Positions 37,285-46,966 of a DNA stretch of 64,000 bases are shown here, piece by piece. Source of the stretch: Cyclobacteriaceae bacterium (GTDB taxonomy: Bacteria > Bacteroidota > Bacteroidia > Cytophagales > Cyclobacteriaceae); NCBI GenBank assembly GCA_029858965.1, contig JAOUDZ010000012.1:20206-84205 (forward strand), given 5' to 3'. The position numbers and the translations under genes are program-made. Positions within the stretch are counted from its first letter, which is position 1. Each line of letters starts with the position of its first letter. The notes below the pieces were generated by a model, which searched no databases, had not been told where the DNA came from, and saw only the letters and a list, made by a program, of their open reading frames with translations.

Positions 37285-37374
37285 AAAACATGAAGTTAAT
37301 TAGGGTTTGGCCACAAATTCAAAATTTTAACAATTTTTAACAAATCTCTGGTCCTGGAAGATCTTTCATCCCTC

Positions 37375-38514
37375 TCATTTGTTGTCAATCAATCCTCTTC
37401 CGCTCTTTTTCATCACCCCAGCATCCCGCAATTCTTTTGAAATGACGTCCAGAATTCCATTGACGAATTGCCTGCTGTTGGGTGTGCTATAGTTTTTGGC
37501 CAGTTCAATGTATTCATTCATTGAAACTTTCACCGGAATATTTTGAAAAGCAATCAATTCGGCAATAGCCATTTCCAAAATCATCCTATCTGTTAACGGC
37601 AGTCTTTCAACCTCCCAGTTCCGGGTATTATTTGCAATCAGGTCTTTATACTTGCTGTCCAATTGCACTGCCGTTTGATAAAGCACCTCTATAAACTCTT
37701 TGTCCTCTTCCCAATTCAAAGATAAGGTATGTAAGGCAAGTGGCGCCGCTGTTTCCGGATCGTAAGATTTTATGGTTTTTTCTACCAACCCCTTTACGAT
37801 GTCCCGATCTTCAGCCCAGCGCAATACATCCTCTTCAAAATATGCATTGATCGCCGTCTTACCCAAGATCACTTTCTTAAACAGGTGATTAATATACTTT
37901 CGATCATCTTCCTTTGTCGGACTTTTCTTGTCCATGTAAGTAAGATATTCAGCGTCCTGACGAACGACATCCCGAAACCATACTTTCACCCTGTCTGACC
38001 TATCTTGCCAGTGCCTGCCCAACCTTAGTGCCTCTTTCTTCAAGGCTGCACTATCGTGGAGGCCTTTGATCCAGGCATTGTGTACAAAATTCTTATGACT
38101 GACCTTTTTATCGGCTTCTGCCAGTTCAAAAAAAGCAGGCACCAAATTCAGTACTGCAATGTAGTGGCTGTATATTTTCTCCACTTCACTAACCAAATTC
38201 TTCAGATAAAAGTCTGTGTCTTTCTTGCATTGGCTAGCATAGAATTTGAATGAATCCTTTACTATCTTCTTTATTTTCGGGTCTTTAGAATCAATTGTTG
38301 TCTCACCGGCCGCAAAATTTCTTTCGAATAACGCTCTCGCTTCCTTATTCTGAGCCGCAAGGAGGATTTTGTCCTGAACTTCCATTGAATTTAAATCCGG
38401 CGAAAAAGCATCCCCAATTTGGTCCAGACACAAATCATAGTTGGCATCCTTGCTCTGTTGTAGCGCGAATAGATTTTGCATCACTTTGATACGAAGGCTC
38501 CTTCTGTTAAGCAT
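37375..38514 (-). CDS. nusB: Transcription antitermination factor NusB, long Bacteroidota form
   Basis: Antitermination factor that with NusE acts on rRNA transcription. It has 379 residues, against about 140 in E. coli. It begins MLNRRSLRIKVMQNLFALQQS, the RNA-binding N-terminal segment. The middle (about 50-230) is an extra helical region, and the C-terminal NusB domain follows with ILEMAIAELIAFQNIPVKVSMNEYIELAKNYSTPNSRQFVNGILD. The ATG at 38514 is preferred because the family sequence starts there; an alternative lies four codons upstream. First gene of the nusB-YtxH-DUF1573 unit. Confidence 0.94.
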   Translation of the reverse strand: MLNRRSLRIKVMQNLFALQQSKDANYDLCLDQIGDAFSPDLNSMEVQDKILLAAQNKEARALFERNFAAGETTIDSKDPKIKKIVKDSFKFYASQCKKDTDFYLKNLVSEVEKIYSHYIAVLNLVPAFFELAEADKKVSHKNFVHNAWIKGLHDSAALKKEALRLGRHWQDRSDRVKVWFRDVVRQDAEYLTYMDKKSPTKEDDRKYINHLFKKVILGKTAINAYFEEDVLRWAEDRDIVKGLVEKTIKSYDPETAAPLALHTLSLNWEEDKEFIEVLYQTAVQLDSKYKDLIANNTRNWEVERLPLTDRMILEMAIAELIAFQNIPVKVSMNEYIELAKNYSTPNSRQFVNGILDVISKELRDAGVMKKSGRGLIDNK

Positions 38515-38963
38515 GATAAAGAACATCTTTTGAAATACATTGCCTCTTGTCAGGTCATCTGACTTTGCAATTTTCCCGTACCATTCGCAGACACATTAAT
38601 CGCCTTGAACGTACAATGGTTTACAAAATTAAAACATCCCGGCAGGTTTCACTAGCCCCAGGATAATTAGTTTAAGATTTTTCAGCTACGCCTTGAATAA
38701 CAATTTCATTCGAATTGGCAGGGAGGCGCCGTTTTAGGTAATCTTCCCGGTCATGGCGTGCATTATCCAATTCCACTTGCCTTTGCACCCTACTATTTGT
38801 TTGCAGTGCAACAGCTCTATTTTCCGACTGATTATTGTAATTTTGGTCGGCTAACCTGTGGTACAGGCGAAGGCTTCAGTATATCCTCAATGCGCAGCGT
38901 ACGTTTGCATGAACTATTGGATGAATATTTCGTTGTACGTATTGGCCCGACAAATATTTTTTG
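38515..38963. other. Gap between divergent nusB and ABC exporter genes
   Basis: About 450 bases without a convincing gene. It holds an inverted repeat GTCAG-GTCAT-CTGAC at 38549-38563, 35 bases before nusB, a possible operator. A minus-strand stop-to-stop window of about 65 codons ending at TAA 38672 translates to a charged, protein-like stretch (VELDNARHDREDYLKRRL); the only usable start is a GTG at 38788, giving 38 residues, so it may be a small gene or the end of a lost one. A plus-strand frame 38758-38964 looks like noise. Confidence 0.35.
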
Positions 38964-40766
38964 ATGAAAGAACTAAAATACCTCAACAAATACCTTCTAA
39001 AGTATAAATGGCATATTATCCTGGGCACGATATTTATCATTATTTCAAACATCTTTCAGATTTTTCCTGCCCTGTTAGTGCGTCAGTCCATCAACCTTGT
39101 TGTTGACAACATTGGTATTTACCGGTCTTTTGATGGAAGCTCTTTGCAACAGAATTTCTTTAAGGTCTTTGCATTTGGTATTTTGATTTACGCCGGCCTG
39201 ATTCTGCTGATGGCTATTTTGCGCGGCATTTTTCTTTATTTTGTTCGGCAAACGTTAATCGTTATGTCCCGACTGGTCGAGTTTGATTTAAAAAATGAAA
39301 TTTTCGAGCATTACCAAACACTCCCCTTAAGCTTTTACAGGCGAAACAACACTGGTGATTTGATGAACCGTATTTCCGAAGATGTCGGACGTGTTAGGAT
39401 GTACCTCGGCCCTGTCATTATGTATGGAATCACGCTCATAACGCTCTTCCTGACGCTTATTCCTATCATGTTCAGCATTAGCCCCGGGCTGACCTGGTAC
39501 GCCCTCAGCCCGCTTCCTTTCTTGTCGATCAGCATTTTCTTCGTAAACAGTAAAGTTGAAAGACGGTCTGAACAAATTCAAAAAAGCCAATCCAAGCTTT
39601 CCACCTTTGTTCAGGAAGCTTTTAGCGGAATCCGCGTGTTGAAATCATTTCAACGAGAGAATGAATCCATTGCGAGATTCACTACGGAATCTGAAAAGTA
39701 TAAGCTGGAATCCCTCAAGCTTACAAAAATTCAATCGCTGTTCTTTCCGCTCATTATGGGCCTCATTGGAATGAGCACCATTCTTACCGTATATGCGGGT
39801 AGCACACAAGTGATTAACGGTAATTTAACATTTGGCAACATTGCAGAGTTTATTATCTATGTTAACTTATTAACGTGGCCTGTTGCGTCGTTAGGCTGGA
39901 CCAGCAGCTTATTACAGCGTGCTGAAGCATCACAAAAACGTATTAATGAATTCCTGAACACGAAGACAAGCATAGTATCTGAAAAGGAACTGGTGCGCGA
40001 AATTCAGGGTGAAGTAGAATTCAAAAATGTAAATTTTACTTATCCGGACACTGGAATAAACGCACTGAAAGGGATTTCATTTAAGATCGATCCCGGCGAG
40101 TCCCTTGCCATTATCGGAACCACAGGATCCGGAAAGAGCACAGTTTCATCCCTGATATCCAGGCTTTATGATACCCAGGGTGGCGAAATCTTAATCGATA
40201 ATATTCCCATCTCACATTACGATCTAATCTGCTTGCGCAGCCAAATAGGTTACGTTCCGCAAGACGTATTCCTTTTCAGCGATACCATCTTCCATAATAT
40301 CGGCTTTGGAATCAAAGCACCAGAAGAGGCAAAGATCATACAAGCAGCCAAGGATGCGGATGTCTACAAGAATATCATGGAATTCCCGCAAGGATTCTAT
40401 ACACGGCTTGGCGAGCGCGGCATAACATTATCCGGTGGTCAGAAACAACGGGTATCCATTGCGAGGGCCATAGTCCGCGAGCCCAAAATCCTAATGTTGG
40501 ATGACGCCTTGTCTGCAGTCGACACCAAAACAGAAAACAATATTCTCAACAGTATGAAGCGCATAATGCAGGGGCGGACAACAATTATTATATCGCACCG
40601 TGTGTCTTCTGCGAAACTTGCCAATAAAATTATTGTGATGAACGATGGGTCAATTGTTGAAGAGGGCACCCATGATGCCTTGCTTTCCCGAGATGGCTTT
40701 TACAAAGATCTCTTTGAAAAACAAGGTCAGCTTGACGAAGCAGAAACGAATACCGAACAGCCATAG
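38964..40766 (+). CDS. ABC exporter half-transporter, degenerate Walker B
   Basis: A 600-residue type IV ABC exporter: six membrane helices (about 15-310) and an ATPase domain. Walker A is GTTGSGKST (about 386-394), Q-loop YVPQD, signature LSGGQ (489-493), Walker B LMLDD with Asp in place of the catalytic Glu, and H-loop ISHR. This is the pattern of the degenerate-site subunit in heterodimeric exporters such as BmrC or TM287. The matching partner (LSVGQ signature, intact Glu) lies at 42178-43950. The start is ATG at 38964; a TTG is one codon upstream. Substrate unknown, lipid or drug-like compounds are typical. Confidence 0.93.
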   Translation: MKELKYLNKYLLKYKWHIILGTIFIIISNIFQIFPALLVRQSINLVVDNIGIYRSFDGSSLQQNFFKVFAFGILIYAGLILLMAILRGIFLYFVRQTLIVMSRLVEFDLKNEIFEHYQTLPLSFYRRNNTGDLMNRISEDVGRVRMYLGPVIMYGITLITLFLTLIPIMFSISPGLTWYALSPLPFLSISIFFVNSKVERRSEQIQKSQSKLSTFVQEAFSGIRVLKSFQRENESIARFTTESEKYKLESLKLTKIQSLFFPLIMGLIGMSTILTVYAGSTQVINGNLTFGNIAEFIIYVNLLTWPVASLGWTSSLLQRAEASQKRINEFLNTKTSIVSEKELVREIQGEVEFKNVNFTYPDTGINALKGISFKIDPGESLAIIGTTGSGKSTVSSLISRLYDTQGGEILIDNIPISHYDLICLRSQIGYVPQDVFLFSDTIFHNIGFGIKAPEEAKIIQAAKDADVYKNIMEFPQGFYTRLGERGITLSGGQKQRVSIARAIVREPKILMLDDALSAVDTKTENNILNSMKRIMQGRTTIIISHRVSSAKLANKIIVMNDGSIVEEGTHDALLSRDGFYKDLFEKQGQLDEAETNTEQP

Positions 40767-40773
40767 AAAACTG

Positions 40774-41355
40774 CTAGAAATTGAAGCGCACGCCTGCCGC
40801 ACCAAAAGTCCGAAATGTTAATGGTCGGTCAGCAAATTCTAACATTAAACTAATCTCTCCAAAAACTGCAAGTGGAATATCCTGAAAAGTGTACTCCATT
40901 CCGGCGATACCATCCGGGCCAAAGTCTATATCAGTACGTGTATCCCTCCCCACATTAAAAGGTGACGTTTTGTTTTGATATGTATAATCGACAGTCGCTA
41001 CCTTAAGTACCACACCAATGCCCCAATACCAGTCTAATTTGCCCTCCATCCCTTCAATGGGTATGTTGAACTGAAACAAATAGCGACCCTGAAAATATAC
41101 TGTGCCGTGTATTCTTAGGGCGCGATAATCATAGTTGTCGTACCGACCGGCATCCTTAAAGGAATTCTTGTAATAATTCGAATTCCACCCGGATGAAGCT
41201 GTACCAAGGCCAAATTCGATTGCGCGATCCTTTGGGAGATATCTCTTGTAGGTGATGCCAGTCGGTACGCCTATGCGTAATCCGATGGCTTGTTTTTGGG
41301 CGAAAGTGCTTACTGCTATGAAAACAAGCAAAAAGGTTATTACTACTCTAACCAT
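40774..41355 (-). CDS. Outer-membrane barrel-type protein, paralog 1
   Basis: A 193-residue protein with a signal peptide ending STFAQ and a mature barrel-like sequence. It shares the block GxRIGxPxGITYKRYLPKDRAIEFGLGTASSGWNSNYYKNSFKD with the next gene's product (SKYPYQGIGIKLGDPFAITYKYYFNKQ, GKASSGLYNRYFREKF), so the two are tandem duplicates. It ends in GVRFNF, with terminal Phe as expected for outer-membrane insertion. Last gene of the truA-ABC-barrel-barrel run and convergent with the ABC gene at 38964-40766. Confidence 0.8.
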   Translation of the reverse strand: MVRVVITFLLVFIAVSTFAQKQAIGLRIGVPTGITYKRYLPKDRAIEFGLGTASSGWNSNYYKNSFKDAGRYDNYDYRALRIHGTVYFQGRYLFQFNIPIEGMEGKLDWYWGIGVVLKVATVDYTYQNKTSPFNVGRDTRTDIDFGPDGIAGMEYTFQDIPLAVFGEISLMLEFADRPLTFRTFGAAGVRFNF

Positions 41356-41375
41356 ATATATCTAGACATAAAGAA

Positions 41376-42110
41376 TTAAAACACGTAACGTAATCCAACC
41401 CCTCCTTCAACGCGACTCCAGCCCGGATCTGCAAATATGTCGGAGAAATATTCCAATTCCATAAAGGCTGAAATTGGAATCTTGAAGTAGGCATATTCAA
41501 TCCCGACTACTGCTTGCGGGCCCATAGTGAATCTGGTCCGATCAAATCGACCAAATTTATCAGGATCGCTGACACTTTTTTTATAGGTATAGTCGTATTG
41601 TAACTTCGTGTTCTTCCATTCCCAGCCTGCGCCGATATATGCTTGCAGCCCCGGTGATATCTTTGAGGCGTCAAAGTGATACAGAAATTTGACTTCTCCG
41701 ATGATATCTGAAACCACTTTGTGCGTGTAATATTCTATTGACGCATCGCTTGTGGCGAATGTATCGCGCACAACATATTCATCAAATTTTTCCCTGAAAT
41801 ATCGGTTGTATAAGCCGCTGGAAGCTTTCCCTATATCCACAGCAATGGCCACTTGCTTATTGAAGTAATACTTGTACGTAATGGCAAAAGGGTCACCCAA
41901 CTTAATTCCAATTCCCTGATATGGATATTTGCTGTTTTCAAAAATTGGACATATGGTTTTCGCCTTGGCTCCGCGGAAACGGGGTGCAGAATTATACCTT
42001 TCGCGGGTATACATACTCTTACCTCCGTTATAGATGCGCGCCCTTTGCGCCATTGTGATGGCGCTGAATAGGCAAAAGCAGGAGACGAAAAGGATTTTTT
42101 GAAAGCGCAT
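41376..42110 (-). CDS. Outer-membrane barrel-type protein, paralog 2
   Basis: A 244-residue exported protein (signal peptide MRFQKILFVSCFCLFSAITMAQ; the ATG at 42110 is chosen over a TTG three codons upstream). It has an N-terminal extension of about 40 residues absent from paralog 1, including Cys in KAKTICPIFEN, then the shared barrel-like region, and a C-terminal GLRYVF. Similar proteins in Bacteroidota are annotated only as outer-membrane beta-barrel. Located 67 bases after the ABC exporter gene at 42178-43950 and 20 bases before paralog 1. Confidence 0.8.
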   Translation of the reverse strand: MRFQKILFVSCFCLFSAITMAQRARIYNGGKSMYTRERYNSAPRFRGAKAKTICPIFENSKYPYQGIGIKLGDPFAITYKYYFNKQVAIAVDIGKASSGLYNRYFREKFDEYVVRDTFATSDASIEYYTHKVVSDIIGEVKFLYHFDASKISPGLQAYIGAGWEWKNTKLQYDYTYKKSVSDPDKFGRFDRTRFTMGPQAVVGIEYAYFKIPISAFMELEYFSDIFADPGWSRVEGGVGLRYVF

Positions 42111-42177
42111 TAAAGGCAAATATAACCGTTTTGGCTTTCTGAAAGTGCGATTAGACGTTTATCGGGCGATATTCGCC

Positions 42178-43950
42178 TCAAACAAACTCCTTATACTGCA
42201 TTCTGTGAAGTTGTGCATAATAGCCGTCATGCGTCAAGAGTTCCTCATGACGACCCACTTCCTTAATTTCACCATGATCAAGGACAATAATTTTATCGGC
42301 TTTTTGTATGGTTGATAAACGATGCGCAATAACAATGGAAGTCCGGCCGCTCATCATTTTCTCTATAGCATGCTGAATCATTTCCTCTGTTTCACTGTCG
42401 ACAGATGAAGTAGCTTCATCCAATACCAATATTTTTGGGTCATAGACCATAGCACGAATGAAAGATATTAATTGCCTTTGACCGACGCTAAGGGTAGCTC
42501 CCCGTTCCATCACATTATATGCAAGTTTACCGGGAAGCCGATCAATGAATCGTCTTGCGCCTACCAAATCTGCGGCATGCCAAACCATCTCTTCTGTAAC
42601 CTCACTATTGCCCAGGGTAATGTTGTTGAGAATGGTGTCCGAGAAAAGGAAAACATCCTGAAGTACCACGCCAATGTTTTTACGCAAGGTACCAAGATCA
42701 TAGTCTTTTATATCTACTCCATCAACCTGGATAGCGCCACGGTTTATTTCATAAAAACGATTAAGCAAATTGATTATCGATGATTTTCCTGCACCTGTTG
42801 CGCCTACCAGGGCAATGGTTTCACCGGATTTAATATCGAGGTTAATATCCTTTAAAACATACGCGGCATCATTGTAGGCAAACCACACATGATCAAACCT
42901 CACATCACCTCTTACATGTTCTGCTTTCACTACACCGTTGTTCTGAACGTGTTCCGTGGAATCCAGCAAATTCAATATGCGCGAAGAGCTTACGATGCCC
43001 ATTTGCAAGGTGTTGTACCGGTCAGCAATCATTCGTATCGGTCGGAAAAACATCTGAATGTACATGATAAAAGCGATAAGCTTCCCGATCGTGATACCCG
43101 TTTCTTCATAATTGATCACACCCTTGGCACCATACCACACGAGCAAACCTATCCCCGCTGCCGCTATAATTTCCGCTACTGGAAAATATATGGAGTAGTA
43201 TAGCACCGATCGAAGGTTTGCCTGTTTGTGGTCGTTATTGATTTCATTGAATTTTTCGAATTCCCGCTGCTCACTTCCAAAAATCTGTACGATGTTCATT
43301 CCTGTAATGTGTTCCTGGACAAAAGTATTTAAGTTAGCCACTGCGTTACGAACGTCATTAAAGGCCACCTTAATCTTCTCTTTAAATACATAGGTGCTGA
43401 TGAGCAACAAAGGAATGGTAGACAAACTAAGCAGCGCCAGTCTCCAGTCCTGATAGAACATAAACCCAAGAATAAAAATAATTTGGAGAAGGTCGCCAAC
43501 CATGGCAGCAAGGCCTTCGCTAAAAACGTCCGCCAGCGTTTCAACGTCAGAAATAGTTCTGGTGACGAGTCTACCTATTGGGGTTCTATCAAAAAAGGAA
43601 AGTCGGAGTCCGATAATATGTGCATATAATTTGGCGCGTATATCGCGAATCACCTGTTGTCCAAGCCAGCCTGATATATAGGTATGCGCGTACTGGACAA
43701 TGGCATTAAAAATCAAAAGCCCGGCTAATAACATCATCATCGCCACCATGGCTTCATAATTACCGACCGAAACATCACGATCCAGGGTATATTGTATCAG
43801 GAAAGGGCGTGTCGGCGCGAGGACACCCAGCAGGATAGTAAGAATAATCACCAGTATAAACCGGCCACGGTATGGCGTAACGAATTTCATTAGTCGGCTA
43901 AGAACTGACCAATCGATGATATTACCACTGCTTACCTTTTCCTTCTCCAC
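42178..43950 (-). CDS. ABC exporter half-transporter, degenerate signature motif
   Basis: A 590-residue membrane-ATPase fusion like the one at 38964. Six helices, then Walker A GATGAGKSS, Q-loop VLQDVF, signature LSVGQRQLISFIRAM with Val in place of the first Gly, Walker B ILVLDEATSSVD with intact catalytic Glu, H-loop IAHRLST. These changes are the complement of those in the 38964 gene, so one consensus and one degenerate ATP site form when they pair. The start is GTG at 43950, eight bases after truA. Confidence 0.93.
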   Translation of the reverse strand: MEKEKVSSGNIIDWSVLSRLMKFVTPYRGRFILVIILTILLGVLAPTRPFLIQYTLDRDVSVGNYEAMVAMMMLLAGLLIFNAIVQYAHTYISGWLGQQVIRDIRAKLYAHIIGLRLSFFDRTPIGRLVTRTISDVETLADVFSEGLAAMVGDLLQIIFILGFMFYQDWRLALLSLSTIPLLLISTYVFKEKIKVAFNDVRNAVANLNTFVQEHITGMNIVQIFGSEQREFEKFNEINNDHKQANLRSVLYYSIYFPVAEIIAAAGIGLLVWYGAKGVINYEETGITIGKLIAFIMYIQMFFRPIRMIADRYNTLQMGIVSSSRILNLLDSTEHVQNNGVVKAEHVRGDVRFDHVWFAYNDAAYVLKDINLDIKSGETIALVGATGAGKSSIINLLNRFYEINRGAIQVDGVDIKDYDLGTLRKNIGVVLQDVFLFSDTILNNITLGNSEVTEEMVWHAADLVGARRFIDRLPGKLAYNVMERGATLSVGQRQLISFIRAMVYDPKILVLDEATSSVDSETEEMIQHAIEKMMSGRTSIVIAHRLSTIQKADKIIVLDHGEIKEVGRHEELLTHDGYYAQLHRMQYKEFV

Positions 43951-43958
43951 TTGACTAA

Positions 43959-44750
43959 TTATCGGTTATCGACTACGGATGCTAAACTTGGATGATCCGA
44001 TTCCTTCACAAAAATCCTGGCAGGATACACGACCTTTGCCAGAAATAACCCATAGGGAGGAACATTAGCGCCTGCCTTTTTTCGATCGCGGCTTTGAATG
44101 ATTTCCCTAAATTCCTTCATTGATGTCTTTCCAGTTCCCACATCCAGCAAGGTTCCAACAATGGCGCGAACCATTCCTCTTAAAAAACGATTTGCTGTGA
44201 TCGTAAACTCAAGCATCTGCCCTTCTTCCTGCCATGACGCTTTACTAACGGTGCAAAGAAAGTGATTTACATCGGTCTTTACTTTACTGAAACATTCAAA
44301 ATCGTGTTCGCCCAGTAATAACGCAGCTGCTCTGTTCATAGTTTTGATATCCACTGGCTTAAAAAAATGCCAGGCAAGTCCTTCAAGGAAAGGATTCTTT
44401 TTTCGGGTAATCCTGTAATGGTACGTTCGTCCAACCGCATCATACCGTGCACTGGCATCCGGTTTTACCTTTCGGATAGCCTGCACGGCAATATCTTTGG
44501 GAAGAAACGAATTTAGTTTTTGTATTAACGTATCATAATCGAATGGCATCTCAAGTTCGCAATGAAAAAATTGTTGCTCACAATGGACCCCCGCGTCCGT
44601 ACGCCCACTGCCAACAATCTTTATTGGTGTCCGAAATAATTTGGAAAGGGCATTTTCAATCACCGACTGTACTCCGATAGCATTGGCCTGATTCTGCCAA
44701 CCGGCGTAGTTCTTGCCATAATATGCTATTTCAAAGAAGTATTTCATCAT
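43959..44750 (-). CDS. truA: tRNA pseudouridine synthase A
   Basis: Converts U38-U40 of the tRNA anticodon arm to pseudouridine. The 263-residue protein begins YFFEIAYYGKNYAGWQNQ and carries the catalytic motif GSGRTDAGVHCEQQ (Asp in RTDAG), DASARYDAVGRTYHYRI and FLRGMVRAIVGTLLDVGTGK, all family blocks. It is the first gene of a tight minus-strand run with the ABC half-exporter. Confidence 0.97.
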   Translation of the reverse strand: MMKYFFEIAYYGKNYAGWQNQANAIGVQSVIENALSKLFRTPIKIVGSGRTDAGVHCEQQFFHCELEMPFDYDTLIQKLNSFLPKDIAVQAIRKVKPDASARYDAVGRTYHYRITRKKNPFLEGLAWHFFKPVDIKTMNRAAALLLGEHDFECFSKVKTDVNHFLCTVSKASWQEEGQMLEFTITANRFLRGMVRAIVGTLLDVGTGKTSMKEFREIIQSRDRKKAGANVPPYGLFLAKVVYPARIFVKESDHPSLASVVDNR

Positions 44751-44893
44751 GAGGTGGTAATATTATCCCAAGCCATATGTTTTGATAGTTTGTCTTATTT
44801 ACCATGAACAAGTTCATGTCCTGGAATGTCTGCGTTCTCCTTTGTTAAGTTTCGCATGGCAAGACTTCAAAATTTGCGATAAACCGCGATTAA

Positions 44894-46096
44894 TCATCTT
44901 CTAAGATTCTCATAGACCACTGTCGCTCCCTGCCCAACGCCGATACACATCGTTGCAAGTCCATATTGTACTTTGGTTCTTTTCATTTCATGAATTAGGG
45001 TGGCACTGATACGCGTGCCAGTGCATCCTAGCGGATGTCCAAGCGCGATTGCCCCTCCATTCACGTTTATAGTATCAATATTTAGCTCAAGATCTTCAAT
45101 GCAGGCCAAAGATTGCGCAGCAAATGCTTCATTCAATTCTATCAGACCTAAGTCACTTATACTTAGCCCCGCGCGTTGTAGAGCTTTTCGTGTGGCTGGT
45201 ACGGGTCCAATACCCATATATGCTGGATCTACACCGGCAACCGCCATAGATACAACTCGCGCAAGGGGTTCAAGATTCAATCTCCTTGCTATCTCCTCGC
45301 TAACAACAATACACGCCGCTGCACCATCGTTGATGCCGGATGAATTGCCAGCGGTTACAGAGCCGTTTTCTTTGAATGCAGGCTTCAACGCTCCTAATTT
45401 TTCCATCGATGTAAGCCGCGGATGCTCATCTTTTTCGAAAAGAACCAGTTCTGCCTTGTGCTTTGGCACTGCTACGGTAATTAATTCATCGTTAAATCGC
45501 CCGGCCGAGGAGGCATTGAAGTACTTTAGTTGGGATTGATTTGCAAACGCATCCTGCGCAGCACGGCTGATTTTCCATTTCCCGGCCACGTTTTCTGCCG
45601 TCTCACCCATGGAATATGGATGGTATAGGCTTGCCAAGTTTGAGTTGATGAATCTCCAGCCAAGGGTAGAGTCGAATACCTCAACCTTTCTTGCGTAAGG
45701 ATCTTCATTCTTGGCCAATATAAAGGGAGCACGACTCATACTTTCTACACCTCCAGCGATATAGACATCACCCTCTCCCAGCATCACTGCACGTGAGGCA
45801 TCCATAATGGCCTGTAGTCCTGAAGCGCATAAACGGTTAACGGTTACACCCGCAACCTTCACAGGGAGTCCGGCCAGCAAAGAAGCCATGCGCGCAACAT
45901 TGCGGTTGTCTTCGCCTGCCTGATTCGCCGCGCCGATTATGACATCTTCAATTAACTCCGGATCTATTGCCGGATTTCGTTCCAGCAATTTCTTTATTAC
46001 CAAAGAAGCAAGATCATCAGGTCTTACGGATGCAAGTGTTCCTCCATACTTTCCAATCGGCGTTCGAAGTATATCAACGATATAGGCTGCTTTCAT
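44894..46096 (-). CDS. Thiolase (acetyl-CoA C-acyltransferase)
   Basis: A 400-residue thiolase with all active-site elements: nucleophile Cys in NRLCASGLQAI (about residue 89), EAFAAQSLA, GGAIALGHPLGCTGTR with the histidine, and the second Cys in ATMCIGVGQGATVVYEN. The latter block and overall length resemble beta-ketoadipyl-CoA or degradative thiolases, but no pathway partners flank it to decide between fatty-acid, aromatic or acetoacetyl-CoA use. Apparently transcribed alone. Confidence 0.95.
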   Translation of the reverse strand: MKAAYIVDILRTPIGKYGGTLASVRPDDLASLVIKKLLERNPAIDPELIEDVIIGAANQAGEDNRNVARMASLLAGLPVKVAGVTVNRLCASGLQAIMDASRAVMLGEGDVYIAGGVESMSRAPFILAKNEDPYARKVEVFDSTLGWRFINSNLASLYHPYSMGETAENVAGKWKISRAAQDAFANQSQLKYFNASSAGRFNDELITVAVPKHKAELVLFEKDEHPRLTSMEKLGALKPAFKENGSVTAGNSSGINDGAAACIVVSEEIARRLNLEPLARVVSMAVAGVDPAYMGIGPVPATRKALQRAGLSISDLGLIELNEAFAAQSLACIEDLELNIDTINVNGGAIALGHPLGCTGTRISATLIHEMKRTKVQYGLATMCIGVGQGATVVYENLRR

Positions 46097-46317
46097 GGTT
46101 CAATGCTTAAGTGAGGTGTCACGCTTAGCAGCGTTTGGATGAAGTCTTACCCTTTATTACTGCAATTTGGATCGTGCTAAAAGGGTAATTTGGCTTGACT
46201 TATCCAATACTACTGAAAAGCTTCTCTACACAATATTCCAACAACTACCCCCTGAACTGTTACAGTTTTAAAGTGCAAATTTTACTTACTTTGCCAGCAA
46301 GTTAAAGCAACGTACTT

Positions 46318-46770
46318 ATGTGGCAAAGAATTCAAACGGTATTTCTGGTAGCAGCAATCGTTAGTTTATTGGGGAGCCTCATTTTACCCATTTGGTCAGT
46401 AGAAATTAATGGGGAGGCGAATGTCCTTACCGCCTTTTACTATAAGAAAGGTGAAGTCTACCTATACAACCCGTATGCGTTAACGGCTATGCTGGCCATC
46501 GCCTCTGCCACCCTCGCCTTCATCGAAATCTCGAAATATAAAAATCGCCTCACGCAGATGAAGTTTGGGGCACTCAACTCGCTATTTTTGGCAGGCACAA
46601 TAGGATCAGCCGTCTATTTCGCCAGCCAACTTATTAAAGGCCTGGAGGTTGGCGGCCAATACGGTTTAGGATTGTGGTTGCCCGGAGCAGCCGTCATTTG
46701 CAATCTGCTGGCCAACCGCTTTATCCGCAAAGATGAAAGACTTGTCCGTGATGCGGATCGCTTGAGATAG
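46318..46770 (+). CDS. DUF4293 family membrane protein
   Basis: A 150-residue protein with four membrane helices (VFLVAAIVSLLGSLILPIW; ALTAMLAIASATLAFIEI; ALNSLFLAGTIGSAVYFA; GLWLPGAAVICNLLANRFI) and the typical ends MWQRIQTVFL and RKDERLVRDADRLR. DUF4293 is nearly confined to Bacteroidota and has no known function. The TACTTTG sequence 30 bases upstream is one base short of the -7 consensus. Confidence 0.9.
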   Translation: MWQRIQTVFLVAAIVSLLGSLILPIWSVEINGEANVLTAFYYKKGEVYLYNPYALTAMLAIASATLAFIEISKYKNRLTQMKFGALNSLFLAGTIGSAVYFASQLIKGLEVGGQYGLGLWLPGAAVICNLLANRFIRKDERLVRDADRLR

Positions 46771-46924
46771 TCTTGTCATTTTCTGGAATCATTGGATACT
46801 ATCTCTTAGTGTGACCAGTGGGGCGTCGAAAGTGACGCGGGAAAAGGTGACAATGAAGGAATTTTCATCACCTGTTATGTCTTTAAACGGACGCTTACAG
46901 GTAAATGAGCATAGCCGCGCAGAA

Positions 46925-46966
46925 TGACAACCTGTCAGAAAAGGCGTAAATGGAACAACTTTTGAA
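46925..46966 (+). promoter_or_regulatory. Candidate heat-shock control region of htpG
   Basis: An inverted repeat TGACA-ACC-TGTCA (46925-46937) is followed 13 bases later by TGGAACAACTTTTGAA (46951-46966), which has the GG-N10-G spacing of a -24/-12 (sigma-54) promoter but with GA in place of GC. CIRCE is not present. Both elements are suggestions from pattern only. Confidence 0.35.

Noticed and set aside
38758..38964. Plus-strand open frame of 68 codons before the ABC exporter
   Set aside because: Composition and lack of any family pattern suggest noise; it runs into the true start at 38964.
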